Shown here piece after piece: positions 24,425 through 33,885 of a DNA stretch of 34,450 bases. The DNA comes from an uncultured SAR116 cluster alpha proteobacterium (GTDB lineage: Bacteria; Pseudomonadota; Alphaproteobacteria; Puniceispirillales; Marisalimonadaceae): assembly GCA_902578805.1 (NCBI GenBank), contig CACHEH010000012.1, positions 1-34,450 on the forward strand. The letters are read 5' to 3'. Made by a program: the position numbers and the translations under genes. The notes below the pieces were generated by a model. The model was not told where the DNA came from and searched no databases. It was given only the letters and a program-made list of their open reading frames with translations. Each line of letters opens with the position of its first letter. The stretch's first letter is position 1.

Positions 24425-25563
24425 AAACTTGAATAAGGCGAATTTTCTGTATTTATAAATTTTATTTGTTTGTTAACTTCTATTTCTTCGAGTTTAGTGA
24501 AATTTTTAACGGCTTTTGCAAAAGATTCATTCAATAAGAAATGATTACTGTAAGTTGGTTTTGCAATATATCCTCTTTGTATTTTGTGATGACCTTGAGC
24601 GCCTGCTTCAACTATTTTGATTCCTTTTTCGATTGCATATTCAATCGCTTGGTAATAACAAAGTTCAAAATGTAAAAAAGGTATATTTACAATAGAACCC
24701 CAATTTCTACCATAAAGAGTATTTTCACTAATAAAATTCAAAGCACCTGCAACTACTTTTTCGTCTTGTTTAGCTATAATTAATAAAATATTATTTTTCA
24801 TTGTCTTATTTAGTAAATAGAAAAATTCTTTTGTTAAATATGCACCTCCCCATTTTTTGTCTATTGTGTTTAAATAAAAATTATAAAAAGAATCCCATAT
24901 TTCATCGTTTAATTGTTCACCAGTTAATTTTTCAATAACTAAGTTTGTATTTTTAATTTTTTTTCTTTCGTTCCTTATTGCTTTTCTTTTTGAACTTTTC
25001 AGTTGATTTAAAAAATCGTCAAATGTTTCATAATTATTGTTATGCCAGTGGAATTGTAATCCCGTTCTTTTTATCCAGTTATCGTTTTGTAATCTTTTAT
25101 TAAAATCATCTGTAGTAAAGTTAATATGTGCTGAACTCAACTTATTATTTCTGACAATCAATTCATATGTTTTTATTATCAATTCAAAGATTTTTTTATG
25201 GTCTGTATTTTCAGGATTAATCATAATTCGTGGTCCAGTTGCAGGTGTAAAAGGGATTGCACAAATTAGTTTTGGATAATATTGGCCCCCAGCATTTTCA
25301 AAAGCATTTGCCCAAGAATGGTCAAAAATATATTCACCGTATGAATGCATTTTTAAATAATTTGGGGAAACTCCTATTATTTCCTGATTTGTATTTTTAA
25401 TTATTATGTGTTGAGGATTCCAGCCTGTTGATGAATGAACCGATTTTGATACTTCCAAAGAATTCAGAAAATCAAACGATATAAATGGATGATTATAGGT
25501 ATTTAGATTATCCCAATCATTTTTATTGATATCAGATAATTTCGATATTAATTCAACTTTCAT
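24421..25563 (-). CDS. COG3146/DUF482 acyltransferase-like (GNAT/FemAB-fold) protein
   Basis: The 380-residue protein resembles the COG3146 family, annotated as putative GNAT or peptidoglycan biosynthesis-type acyltransferase. Recognisable blocks are NHPFISFDFLNSLE near the N-terminus, FDHSWANAF, CAIPFTPATGPRI, QFHWHNNNYETFDDFL, SKRKAIRNERKK, NFISENTLYGRNWGS and EAGAQGHHKIQRGY. No member has a firmly assigned substrate that I can state. The frame can begin at TTG 25569, but ATG 25563 is two codons later and preferred. It is the third gene after nrdJ and ridA on the same strand (27-base gap after ridA). Confidence 0.83.
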   Translation of the reverse strand: MKVELISKLSDINKNDWDNLNTYNHPFISFDFLNSLEVSKSVHSSTGWNPQHIIIKNTNQEIIGVSPNYLKMHSYGEYIFDHSWANAFENAGGQYYPKLICAIPFTPATGPRIMINPENTDHKKIFELIIKTYELIVRNNKLSSAHINFTTDDFNKRLQNDNWIKRTGLQFHWHNNNYETFDDFLNQLKSSKRKAIRNERKKIKNTNLVIEKLTGEQLNDEIWDSFYNFYLNTIDKKWGGAYLTKEFFYLLNKTMKNNILLIIAKQDEKVVAGALNFISENTLYGRNWGSIVNIPFLHFELCYYQAIEYAIEKGIKIVEAGAQGHHKIQRGYIAKPTYSNHFLLNESFAKAVKNFTKLEEIEVNKQIKFINTENSPYSSF

Positions 25564-25590
25564 TATCAAAGGGTTTTAAGAAAATATAAT

Positions 25591-26061
25591 TTAATTTTCA
25601 ATCTCAAAAATACCTTCGATTTCTACTGGGACATTTCTTGGAAGTGCTGGTGCTCCAACGGCAAATCTGGCGTGTTTTCCTTTTTCTCCAAAAATTTTAA
25701 CGAATAAGTCTGATGCTCCGTTTATTATCTTAGGCTGATCAGTAAAGTCTGGTGTAGAGGCTACAAATCCTCCCAATTTAACAACTCTTTTAACTTTGTT
25801 TAGATCACCATTGCAAGCTTCCTTCAATTGGCTCAGCAAAGCCATTGCGCAAGCTTCAGCCATTTGAATTCCATCTTCAATTGAGACATTATCTCCAATT
25901 TTACCTTTAACGGTTAATTCTCCGTTAATAAAAGGTAATTGTCCTGATACGAAAACTAAGTTATTTGATATTACGTATGGAATGTAACTCCCGGCTGGAG
26001 CACTGGCCTTATCAATATGTATATTTAATTCTTCTAATCGTTTGTTAATATCTTTAGTCAT
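25591..26061 (-). CDS. RidA/YjgF-family enamine/imine deaminase
   Basis: The 156-residue protein is of the RidA superfamily, which hydrolyses reactive 2-aminoacrylate and similar imines released by PLP enzymes. The family ends with GAPALPRNVPVEIEGIFEI, where the Arg and Glu line the active site, and begins with AGSYIPYVISNNLVFVSGQLP. It is slightly longer than E. coli RidA (128), as in the alphaproteobacterial YjgF subgroup. It lies 14 bases after nrdJ, so it is probably cotranscribed. The link to ribonucleotide reduction is not obvious. Confidence 0.9.
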   Translation of the reverse strand: MTKDINKRLEELNIHIDKASAPAGSYIPYVISNNLVFVSGQLPFINGELTVKGKIGDNVSIEDGIQMAEACAMALLSQLKEACNGDLNKVKRVVKLGGFVASTPDFTDQPKIINGASDLFVKIFGEKGKHARFAVGAPALPRNVPVEIEGIFEIEN

Positions 26062-26075
26062 TTAAAACCCCTAAT

Positions 26076-29000
26076 TTATGAACAACCCGAAGTAGCACCA
26101 CATGTATTACACTTCATACATGTACCATTTCTAACTAGAGTAAAATTTCCACACTCTCCACAAGCTTCACCTTCATAGCCTTTGATTTTAGCTTCTATTT
26201 CTTGAGAAAGACTTGGAGCTTTTGTTTCATCAATAGTAATCGTAGTATCATTGTCATCTGATAATTCTACGTCTTGATCTTTGAGGGAAGTAGTTTGCGG
26301 CATTACTGAAATGTTATTTGAACCTCCAGATACAACTTTTAATTCTCTTCTTACAAAGCCTCGACTAGCTACTTTTTCTGAGAATAGCGGTTTGTTATCA
26401 CCTGAGCCAGTAGTACTCGAATCCAAATCATCTGGCCCTACATGGCCAAGATCGTTTCGATCCAAATATGATATAGCTAATTCTCTAAAAATATAATCAA
26501 GGATTGAAGTTGACATTTTAATAGTATCGTTACCAGTTACCATTCCTTGAGGTTCAAAGCGTGTAAAAGTATAAGCTTCAACAAATTCTTCTAAAGGAAC
26601 TCCATATTGCAAACCAATTGACACAGCAATAGCAAAGTTATTCATCAAGGATCTAAATGCTGCTCCTTCTTTATGCATATCTATGAAAATTTCGCCTAAT
26701 TTTCCATTTTCATATTCACCAGTTCTAAGATAGACTTTGTGACCACCTACCATTGCTTTCTGAGTATAGCCTTTCCTTCTATGAGGTAATTTTTCACGTT
26801 CTGCTCTAACAACTCTTTCAACAATTTTCTCAACAACTTCACCTGTTCTTTTTGTGATATCTTGTTCATTAGTAGTATTATCCTCATCGATATCATCGTC
26901 GTCTAAAAGTGCAGAGTTTAATGGTTGGCTCAATTTTGATCCATCTCTATATAATGCATTAGCCTTAATTCCTAATTTCCATGATAACATATAGGCATCA
27001 CTACAATCATCTATAGAGGCATCATTGGGCATATTTATTGTTTTAGATATAGCTCCAGAAATAAAAGATTGTGCTGCTGCCATCATTTTAATATGACTTT
27101 CAACCGATAAAAATCTCTTACCTATCCGTCCACACACGTTTGCACAATCAAATACTGCAAGGTGTTCTTTATTTAAATGAGGAGCACCTTCGAGAGTCAT
27201 AGCACCACAAACGTGAATATTTGCCACATCTATCTCTTCTTGTGTAAAACCTAAAAACTCCAACATATTGAAACTAAAATCATTTAACTGTTCAGAAGAA
27301 ATACCTAATGTATTTTTACAAAATTTTTCTCCTAGAGTAAATTGATTGAATACGAATTTAATATCAAAAGCTGACTCTAAAGAGTCTTCGATTATTTTTA
27401 TTTCTCTCTCAGTAAAACCTTTTGAAATCAATGCATTATGGCTTATTGCTTGACACTCCTTCAAACTTCCAGCACCGACAGCATATTTTTGCATGTCATT
27501 AATTTGATCAGTATCATAACCCAAATGAGCAAGTGCTTCAGGAACAACACGATTAATAATTTTAAAATATCCGCCACCTGCTAATTTCTTAAACTTAACC
27601 ATGGCAAAATCAGGTTCGATACCAGTAGTATCACAATCCATTACTAATCCAATTGTTCCAGTTGGGGCTATGACTGTAGCTTGAGCATTTCTATAGCCAT
27701 TTTTTTCACCTAAAGAGAGTGCCTTAGTCCATGCATCTTTAGCCGCTGTAATTAAGTTTTGATCTGGACAGTTCTCAGACATTAGAGGAACAGGATTTAT
27801 AGATAAGTCCTCATAACCTCTAGTTTTCCCTTCTGATGCTCTTTTGTGATTTCTTATCACTTTCAACATACTATGTGCATTTTCTTTATATTTTGGGAAT
27901 GGTCCTAATTCACCAGCAATTTCTGCAGATGTTGCGTACGATATACCTGTCATTATCGATGTTAGAGCAGCACAGATTGATCTTCCTTCGTCACTGTCAT
28001 AAGGGATACCCCAAGACATCAACAACCCACCTATGTTTGCGTAACCCAATCCAAGTGTTCTGTATTCATAGGATCTTTGTGCAATTTCTTTTGAAGGGAA
28101 TTGTGCCATCATAACTGAAATTTCAAGAGTTAATGTCCACAATCTAGTTGTATACTCATATGCTTTTATATCAAATGAGGCATCATCTTTCTTAAACTGC
28201 AATAAATTTATTGATGCTAAATTACAAGCAGTGTCGTCAATAAACATATATTCAGAGCAAGGATTAGAGGCGTTAATTCTACCAGCATTAGAACAAGTAT
28301 GCCATTCATTTATAGTAGTATCATATTGTAAACCAGGGTCAGCACAAGCCCACGCCGCTTCAGAAATCTTTGACCATAACTCTTTTGCGTCAACTGTTTT
28401 ATGGACACCGCCGTCAGTTCGTCTTAATAAATTCCATTTACCATTTTGAGATACTTTTTCTAAAAAATCGTTACTTACTCTTACTGAGTTGTTTGAATTC
28501 TGCCCAGATACAGTCAAATATGCTTCGCTATCCCAATCAGTGTCGTAAGTTTGAAATTCAATCTCTTTAAACCCTTGGCCAGCGAATTGAATTACTCTTT
28601 GTATATAATTCTCAGGTATCATTACTGCACGACAATTTAGGATTGCTTTTTTAAGTTCATTATTAATTTTTGGATTTAATCTGTCTTCATCATTGTAATT
28701 ATCTAAATTACATGCATCCATAACAGAGTTTAAATTTTTTGCTGTTAATTTTGAGCCAGCCACCAGGGCAGCAACTTTTTGTTCTTCAACTACTTTCCAG
28801 TTAATGTACTCTTCGATGTCAGGATGGTCTATGTCAACTGTAACCATTTTTGCAGCTCTTCTTGTAGTACCACCAGATTTAATAGCACCAGCAGCCCTGT
28901 CTCCTATTCTTAAGAAACTCATCATTCCTGAAGACTTACCACCACCTGACAAACCTTCAGTACTTCCTCTTAATTTAGAAAAATTTGATCCTGTTCCAGA

Positions 29001-29684
29001 ACCATATTTGAAAAGTCTGGCTTCTCTAACCCAAAGGTCCATTATTCCACCTTCATTGACAAGATCGTCTTCCACGGATTGAATGAAACAGGCATGAGGT
29101 TGTGGATGTTCATATGAAGATCGAGACTTAACAAGTTTCTTTGTTTCGAAGTCAACGTAGTAATGGCCTTGACTTGGACCATCTATGCCATAAGCCCAGT
29201 GCAAACCTGTATTAAACCATTGTGGCGAATTTGGAGCACACATTTGAGACGCTAGCATAAATCTCATTTCATCAAAATATGTTTTTGCATCATCTTCAGT
29301 TGTAAAATAATTACCTTTCCATCCCCAATATGTCCATGTACCAGCTAGTCTGTCAAAGACTTGCTTTGATGATTCTTCGCCCTTGTATCTTTGCTCTTCT
29401 GGCATCTTATCCAATTTTGATTTATCAGGTTCTGACCGCCACAACCAATTTGGTACATTTACTTCTTTTACTTTTCTAAGATATACAGGAACACCTGCTT
29501 TACGAAAATATTTTTGTGCTATAATATCCGCTGCGACTTGAGAATAGTTAGCAGGTACTTCAATATCAGGTGCACTAAATACTACTGTACCATCAGGATT
29601 CTTAATTTCACTAGTAGTAGTTTTAAATTCCATGCCTGCATATGCATCATTTCCTTTTTTTGTAAATTGTCTTTCAAATTTCAT
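26076..29684 (-). CDS. nrdJ: Class II (adenosylcobalamin-dependent) ribonucleoside-diphosphate reductase
   Basis: The 1202-residue enzyme reduces ribonucleotides to deoxyribonucleotides with coenzyme B12 and works with or without oxygen. Signatures include [51 protein letters not shown], the active-site loop [11 protein letters not shown] with CNLASINL, and [20 protein letters not shown]. The C-terminus carries a zinc-ribbon, CGECGNF...CMKCNTCG, used to reduce the active-site disulfide. No class I nrdAB is in the window. The start has a strong ribosome site (AAGGGA, six bases upstream). Upstream lie two DnaA boxes. It heads a unit with ridA and the COG3146 gene. The cell must obtain or make B12. 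Confidence 0.97.
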   Translation of the reverse strand: MKFERQFTKKGNDAYAGMEFKTTTSEIKNPDGTVVFSAPDIEVPANYSQVAADIIAQKYFRKAGVPVYLRKVKEVNVPNWLWRSEPDKSKLDKMPEEQRYKGEESSKQVFDRLAGTWTYWGWKGNYFTTEDDAKTYFDEMRFMLASQMCAPNSPQWFNTGLHWAYGIDGPSQGHYYVDFETKKLVKSRSSYEHPQPHACFIQSVEDDLVNEGGIMDLWVREARLFKYGSGTGSNFSKLRGSTEGLSGGGKSSGMMSFLRIGDRAAGAIKSGGTTRRAAKMVTVDIDHPDIEEYINWKVVEEQKVAALVAGSKLTAKNLNSVMDACNLDNYNDEDRLNPKINNELKKAILNCRAVMIPENYIQRVIQFAGQGFKEIEFQTYDTDWDSEAYLTVSGQNSNNSVRVSNDFLEKVSQNGKWNLLRRTDGGVHKTVDAKELWSKISEAAWACADPGLQYDTTINEWHTCSNAGRINASNPCSEYMFIDDTACNLASINLLQFKKDDASFDIKAYEYTTRLWTLTLEISVMMAQFPSKEIAQRSYEYRTLGLGYANIGGLLMSWGIPYDSDEGRSICAALTSIMTGISYATSAEIAGELGPFPKYKENAHSMLKVIRNHKRASEGKTRGYEDLSINPVPLMSENCPDQNLITAAKDAWTKALSLGEKNGYRNAQATVIAPTGTIGLVMDCDTTGIEPDFAMVKFKKLAGGGYFKIINRVVPEALAHLGYDTDQINDMQKYAVGAGSLKECQAISHNALISKGFTEREIKIIEDSLESAFDIKFVFNQFTLGEKFCKNTLGISSEQLNDFSFNMLEFLGFTQEEIDVANIHVCGAMTLEGAPHLNKEHLAVFDCANVCGRIGKRFLSVESHIKMMAAAQSFISGAISKTINMPNDASIDDCSDAYMLSWKLGIKANALYRDGSKLSQPLNSALLDDDDIDEDNTTNEQDITKRTGEVVEKIVERVVRAEREKLPHRRKGYTQKAMVGGHKVYLRTGEYENGKLGEIFIDMHKEGAAFRSLMNNFAIAVSIGLQYGVPLEEFVEAYTFTRFEPQGMVTGNDTIKMSTSILDYIFRELAISYLDRNDLGHVGPDDLDSSTTGSGDNKPLFSEKVASRGFVRRELKVVSGGSNNISVMPQTTSLKDQDVELSDDNDTTITIDETKAPSLSQEIEAKIKGYEGEACGECGNFTLVRNGTCMKCNTCGATSGCS

Positions 29685-29752
29685 CTTTTTCCCTTTTTTA
29701 CAATAAAGAAAACAATACTTAGAATCTGTTGTTTCATTTTAAAAAAACTACC

Positions 29753-29761
29753 TGTGGATAA
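29753..29761 (-). promoter_or_regulatory. DnaA box upstream of nrdJ (proximal)
   Basis: TGTGGATAA on the plus strand is the exact complement of TTATCCACA, the strongest DnaA-binding 9-mer. It lies 69 bases upstream of the nrdJ ATG, within the probable promoter region. Confidence 0.62.
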
Positions 29762-29859
29762 CTTGTTTTAAAGTAGTTATTATAAGAAATTTGTTTCGAT
29801 AATGCTTTGTTTTTCCTTAATTTAATTTAATTTAGTGAATTTATGAAATTACTGTAGTC

Positions 29860-29868
29860 TGTGGATAA
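29860..29868 (-). promoter_or_regulatory. DnaA box upstream of nrdJ (distal)
   Basis: This is a second exact TTATCCACA in the same orientation, 107 bases (about ten helical turns) from the first. The core is embedded in CTGTGGATAAAC, versus CTGTGGATAACT for the proximal copy. Confidence 0.62.
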
Positions 29869-30084
29869 ACACAAGATGTAGTAATAACAAAGATCTAAAA
29901 TACATTATTTAGTATGCTTTCGTAAAGTACATAATTTATTTTTTTTCACTTTTTTTTTAACTCATTAATTTTACTTATTTTTTAGGTACAAAAAACCTCT
30001 TAAAAAATAAATTTAATAAAGTTGATTTATTATTTTTATAAATGCGATATACTGTAATGTATAAATTTATTGGGAAAACTAAAT

Positions 30085-30522
30085 ATGAGATACAGTTATG
30101 TTGAAATCTTGATGGGCGCAGTTGTTTTAACAACTGCGATATTTTTTTTGACATTAGGTATGCAATCAATCGATAAAAATCAAAAAGATGGTTATGAATT
30201 ATCGCTTTTATTTGGTTCTTCAGCAGGCTTAAAAAATGGCGATGATGTCAAAATTTCGGGAATTAGTGTAGGAAAGATAACTAACTTGAATCTTGATCCA
30301 GCAGACTATAATGCTAGGATCCATATTAAACTTAATAATGACATAAAAATACCTGATGATTCACAAGCTAGAATTACATCTTCATCTCTTTTAGGGGGTA
30401 ATTTTTTGGATATAATACCAGGGTCGTCTGAAACATTTCTTAAACCAAACGATATTATATATGATACTAAAGATGCTGTAAGTTTTACAGATTTGTTGGG
30501 TAAAGTTGTATTTTCAAAATAG
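30085..30522 (+). CDS. mlaD: MlaD-family (MCE domain) lipid-transport protein
   Basis: The 145-residue protein has one N-terminal membrane anchor (YVEILMGAVVLTTAIFFLTL), then a single MCE domain: SSAGLKNGDDVKISGISVGKI at about 44-64, the KIPDDSQARITSSSLLGGNFLDI segment, and a short tail. MlaD proteins form hexameric rings that pass phospholipids between membranes. The frame opens at TTG 30070, but ATG 30085 follows a GGGA-like ribosome site and the anchor starts directly after it. No mlaE or mlaF lies beside it. It is 35 bases from the DUF2155 gene, so probably cotranscribed. Confidence 0.88.
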   Translation: MRYSYVEILMGAVVLTTAIFFLTLGMQSIDKNQKDGYELSLLFGSSAGLKNGDDVKISGISVGKITNLNLDPADYNARIHIKLNNDIKIPDDSQARITSSSLLGGNFLDIIPGSSETFLKPNDIIYDTKDAVSFTDLLGKVVFSK

Positions 30523-30557
30523 TAAAAAATAGTTAAAAGTCATTTAGGTTATTTTTA

Positions 30558-30989
30558 ATGCATCTTTTATATTCATTAATTACTTTTATTTTCTTATTAA
30601 CTTCAAAAATTACATTTGCATCTCAATGGATTGAAGGTAATACAGTAATCATTCAAGGTCTTGATAAGATTACGGCTAGGATTAAAACCTTTGAAGTTAA
30701 TGTATCACAAACTTATAAATTTGGCGTATTAGATATTTTTGTAGAAAGGTGTGTATTTTCTAAACCTATTTTCAAACCTGAATCTTTGGCATATATCAGA
30801 ATTAAAGATAACTCTGACAGGTTATCAGAATTTAAATTTAAAGGTTGGATGTTTGCTTCTAGTCCAGCACTAAATGCACTGGAAAACTCAGTTTATGACA
30901 TCTCAATTCTTGCTTGTAAGAAGGTTAATAAACAATCAGAAAAATCATTATCTGTTTTACCAAAAGAAAGAATGTCTACATCTAACTGA
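30558..30989 (+). CDS. DUF2155-family periplasmic protein
   Basis: The 143-residue protein starts with a signal peptide (LLYSLITFIFLLTSKITFA, cleavage after FAS). It carries the DUF2155 core: VIIQGLDKITARIKTFEV, a VERC motif and the closing GWMFASSPALNALE with YDISILAC. Two cysteines (in VERC and ILAC) probably form a disulfide, as in other family members. Function is unknown; the gene is typically near aat and mlaD in Alphaproteobacteria. Its last 97 bases, coding mostly the non-conserved Ser/Lys-rich tail, overlap the convergent aat gene. Confidence 0.85.
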   Translation: MHLLYSLITFIFLLTSKITFASQWIEGNTVIIQGLDKITARIKTFEVNVSQTYKFGVLDIFVERCVFSKPIFKPESLAYIRIKDNSDRLSEFKFKGWMFASSPALNALENSVYDISILACKKVNKQSEKSLSVLPKERMSTSN

Positions 30990-31567
30990 ATTGCTTTTTT
31001 AAGTTTAGTTTGAAATTCACTTTTACTAATTTCGTGTGCTCCAAATTGTAATAAATGTTCATTTAAAAACTGCACATCTAAGATCTTAAAGCCGGTTTTC
31101 CATAATCTTGCTACAAGATTTAATAAAGCAACTTTACTCCCATTCGGTACACAACTAAACATAGATTCTGCAAAAAAAACACCTCCTATTGCTAACCCGT
31201 AGATCCCACCTATTAACTTATTATTTTGCCAACACTCTATCGAATGGGCGAACTTCATTTGGTGTAGAGAAATAAATAAAGTTTCTATTTCTTTGTTTAT
31301 CCATGTTTCAGTTCTATTTATAGTTGCACATGATTTTATTACATCTGGGAAAGCTTTATTCATAGAAATCTTAAAAGGTTTTTTTTTTACAAAACGTAAT
31401 AGACTTCTGGAAACGTGAAAATTAAAAATTGGAATTACAGCTCTAAATTTTGGATCAACAAAAAAAAAATTCTTATTTGATCTACTATCAGACATTGGGA
31501 ATACACCAATCATGTAAGCTCTTATGAGTTGGTCTGCAGTAATAATTTTATTTTTTTGAATATTCAA
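30893..31567 (-). CDS. aat: Leucyl/phenylalanyl-tRNA-protein transferase
   Basis: The 224-residue enzyme moves Leu or Phe from tRNA to N-terminal Lys or Arg of proteins, marking them for ClpS-ClpAP. Visible family blocks are LIRAYMIGVFPMSD, the TWINKEIETLFISLH segment, HSIECWQNNKLIGGIYGLAIGGVFFAESMFS (central catalytic core), and LDVQFLNEHLLQFGAHEISKSEF. The first possible start is TTG at 31567; the first in-frame ATG lies inside the conserved core, so TTG is accepted although its ribosome site is weak. It ends the dsbA-like/aroQ/accB/accC/aat run, 27 bases after accC, and overlaps the DUF2155 gene by 97 bases. Confidence 0.94.
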   Translation of the reverse strand: MNIQKNKIITADQLIRAYMIGVFPMSDSRSNKNFFFVDPKFRAVIPIFNFHVSRSLLRFVKKKPFKISMNKAFPDVIKSCATINRTETWINKEIETLFISLHQMKFAHSIECWQNNKLIGGIYGLAIGGVFFAESMFSCVPNGSKVALLNLVARLWKTGFKILDVQFLNEHLLQFGAHEISKSEFQTKLKKAIQLDVDILSFGKTDNDFSDCLLTFLQARIEMS

Positions 31568-31594
31568 TTATATTTTATCGATCTAATAAAAATT

Positions 31595-32941
31595 TTAACT
31601 GGTATTTAACAAATTACTTTCTAACCACCTTATATCATATGATCCTTCTTTCATCTCAGTAGTTTCTAAAATATCTTTATGTAAATCAATAGTTGTAGAA
31701 ATTGGTTCAATGATAATTTCTTTTAAAGCTTGCTTAAGCCTTAAAATACACTGTTTTCTATCAGAAGCATGTACAATTAGTTTTGCAATGAGACTGTCGT
31801 AATATGGTGGGACTACGTAACCAGAATATACGCATGATTCAATTCTAATTCCTAGCCCACAGGGTGAATGGAATTGCGTAATCTTTCCTGGTGAGGGGAT
31901 GAAAGTTTTGGGATCCTCTGCATTAATTCTGCATTCAATAGCATGGCCATTAAATTTAACATCATCCTGTTTAAAAGATAAAGGTTTACCAGCGGCTATC
32001 ATAATTTGTTCTTTTACTAAATCTATCCCTGTAATAGCTTCTGTAATTGGATGTTCGACCTGGAGTCTAGTGTTCATTTCAATGAAAAAAAATTGACCAT
32101 CTTCATACAAGAACTCAATTGTACCTAATCCTAGATAACCCATTTTTTTTACTGCCAAGGATGCAATTCTCCCTATTTCATCTCTTGTTTTGTTATCTAC
32201 TGCAGGTGATGGAGCTTCTTCAATAACTTTCTGATGACGCCTTTGTATTGAGCACTCTCTTTCACCAAGATGAACAGCATTGCCGAATTTATCTCCAATA
32301 ATTTGAACTTCAATATGTCTTGGTTTTTGAAGATACCTCTCCATATAAACACGTTCATCACCAAAGGCAGCCTTTGCTTCACCTTTAGCTGAAGAAAACG
32401 CAGACTCTAGCTCCATCTCACTCATTGCTACTTTCATGCCTCTACCACCTCCACCAGAAGCAGCTTTGATTAAAACTGGATAGCCAATTTCTTTTGCTTC
32501 AACCAATGCATTTTCAAAATTAACAATATCACTTTTAGAACCTGGAACAAGAGGAATGCCTAAGTCTTTTGCTGTTATTTTTGCTTGGATTTTATCACCC
32601 ATACATTTTATATGCTCTGGTTTTGGCCCAATAAAAACAATATTATGAGCCTCAACGATTTCAGCAAAATCTGCATTTTCTGATAAAAAACCTACTCCCG
32701 GATGGATCGCATCTGCTCCTACCAACTGTGCCGCAGTTATTATAGCTGGAATGTTTAAATATGATTCAGATGATGATGGCCCCCCAATACAAACAGTTTC
32801 GTCTGCTAACCTTACATGCATTGCCTCACTATCAGCAGTTGAATGAATAGCAACTGTTTGAATATTCAATTCTTTACAGGCTCTTAAAACTCTTAACGCT
32901 ACATCACCACGATTTGCAATCAATATTTTTTTAAACATCAT
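31595..32941 (-). CDS. accC: Acetyl-CoA carboxylase, biotin carboxylase subunit
   Basis: The 448-residue ATP-grasp enzyme carboxylates biotin on AccB, the first half of malonyl-CoA synthesis. Visible segments are FKKILIANRGDVALRVLRAC (N-terminal domain), DAIHPGVGFLSENADFAE, the ATP-grasp glycine loop KAASGGGGRGMKVA, HIEVQIIGDKFGNAVHLGERECSIQRRHQK, and FIEMNTRLQVEHPITEAITG with the catalytic Arg. Normal length. ANRGD replaces the usual ANRGE, a conservative change. The gap to accB is eight bases. Confidence 0.98.
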   Translation of the reverse strand: MMFKKILIANRGDVALRVLRACKELNIQTVAIHSTADSEAMHVRLADETVCIGGPSSSESYLNIPAIITAAQLVGADAIHPGVGFLSENADFAEIVEAHNIVFIGPKPEHIKCMGDKIQAKITAKDLGIPLVPGSKSDIVNFENALVEAKEIGYPVLIKAASGGGGRGMKVAMSEMELESAFSSAKGEAKAAFGDERVYMERYLQKPRHIEVQIIGDKFGNAVHLGERECSIQRRHQKVIEEAPSPAVDNKTRDEIGRIASLAVKKMGYLGLGTIEFLYEDGQFFFIEMNTRLQVEHPITEAITGIDLVKEQIMIAAGKPLSFKQDDVKFNGHAIECRINAEDPKTFIPSPGKITQFHSPCGLGIRIESCVYSGYVVPPYYDSLIAKLIVHASDRKQCILRLKQALKEIIIEPISTTIDLHKDILETTEMKEGSYDIRWLESNLLNTS

Positions 32942-32948
32942 AATTTAG

Positions 32949-33428
32949 TTACTCAATTACAACCAGCAATTGGTCAAATTCTACAGGTTGGCTATCTTCA
33001 AAACCAATAAATACGATTTTGCCAGATTTAGAAGCAGTTATTGTGTTCATTACTTTCATAGCCTCAATAATGAGTAATGTATCACCTTTTGAAACCTGAG
33101 AATTTAATTTAATAAATGGATCTTTTCCAGGCTCTGGTGCAGAATAGGCTGTACCAACCATTGGAGAATTTACTGCACCAGGATGTTTGTTGGTAAATTG
33201 TTCTAATTTTGCAGTTGATTTAGAGTCATCTCTACTCTGCTTAGTATCAGGAATACTTACAATGGTTTCTTGAGGTGATGAAAAAGTAGTTTTCACGTGT
33301 TTTACAACTTTAATCTTAAAGTCACCTGCTTCATATTCCAATTCCATTAAATTATCTTTGTTGAGAATATTAACAAACTCTTGGACTACGCTCAAATTTT
33401 CTTTATGAATATTTTTTTTAGTCATCAA
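32949..33428 (-). CDS. accB: Acetyl-CoA carboxylase biotin carboxyl carrier protein
   Basis: The 159-residue carrier has an N-terminal oligomerisation part (VQEFVNILNKDNLMELEYE) and a linker rich in Ser/Thr/Lys. The C-terminal biotinyl domain begins at SPMVGTAY and carries EAMKVMN, in which Lys125 is the biotin site. The carrier shuttles carboxybiotin between AccC and the carboxyltransferase. It is placed between aroQ and accC, as in many Alphaproteobacteria. Confidence 0.97.
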   Translation of the reverse strand: MMTKKNIHKENLSVVQEFVNILNKDNLMELEYEAGDFKIKVVKHVKTTFSSPQETIVSIPDTKQSRDDSKSTAKLEQFTNKHPGAVNSPMVGTAYSAPEPGKDPFIKLNSQVSKGDTLLIIEAMKVMNTITASKSGKIVFIGFEDSQPVEFDQLLVVIE

Positions 33429-33444
33429 TATACCTTTTTTTAAT

Positions 33445-33885
33445 TTAGTCTTTTATAAGACTTTTGATTGCATCTATTGCGTGGAGGTAAGAATTAAAAC
33501 CAAATCCAGCAATTATACCACTTACAACTGGTGAAATGTAAGATTTATGTCGAAAATTTTCACGAGCGTAAATATTGGTAATATGCAATTCTATTTTAGG
33601 TCCTGTAAACATATTTAAAGCGTCAAGAAGTCCAATAGATGTGTGAGTTAATGCTCCTGCATTAATTATAATCCCATGTCCATCATTAATAGCTTTATGT
33701 ATCTCATCAATTAATTCACCTTCAATGTTTGATTGAAAAAAACTTAATTTTAGGTTGTGATTATTACATTTTTCACTACATAAAGCATTTATTTTATCTA
33801 AAGAAATATTCCCATATTTTTCAGGTTCTCTTATCCCTAGAAGATTTAAGTTAGGACCATTTATTATGTATAATTTTTTACTCAA
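33445..33885 (-). CDS. aroQ: 3-dehydroquinate dehydratase, type II
   Basis: The 146-residue dodecameric enzyme converts 3-dehydroquinate to 3-dehydroshikimate. Family marks are INGPNLNLLGIREPEKYG (catalytic Tyr at its end), SFFQSNIEGELIDEIH, INAGALTHTSIGLLDAL (substrate-binding Asn), ELHITNIYARENFRHKS (catalytic His) and the closing GIIAGFGFNSYLHAI. The start is TTG at 33885, backed by AGGAG seven bases upstream; no ATG fits. The gap to accB is 16 bases. With aroC at 12025-13119 it gives two steps of the shikimate route in the window. Confidence 0.97.
   Translation of the reverse strand: MSKKLYIINGPNLNLLGIREPEKYGNISLDKINALCSEKCNNHNLKLSFFQSNIEGELIDEIHKAINDGHGIIINAGALTHTSIGLLDALNMFTGPKIELHITNIYARENFRHKSYISPVVSGIIAGFGFNSYLHAIDAIKSLIKD

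Larger units (their letters stand above)
29685..30084. other. 400-base divergent intergenic region between nrdJ and mlaD
   Basis: This is the longest gene-free stretch of the window, very AT-rich, with runs of T around 29940-29960. It contains the two DnaA boxes and, near the right end, TATACT at 30049-30054 as a possible -10 box for mlaD (TTGATT at 30023-30028 is 20 bases away, too far for a good -35). A short AGGT/ACCT repeat around 29984-29997 is too weak to call a terminator. I see no RNA gene. A role in nrdJ control is likeliest; a replication origin is possible but unsupported. Confidence 0.55.

Noticed and set aside
28804-29082. Plus-strand open frame of 92 codons opposite nrdJ
   Set aside because: Antisense shadow of a strongly conserved part of nrdJ.
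29685-30084. Chromosomal replication origin
   Set aside because: Two DnaA boxes and AT-rich DNA alone are not enough; no origin-associated genes (such as dnaA, dnaN, parAB, gidAB or hemE) are nearby, and strand skew cannot be judged from this window.
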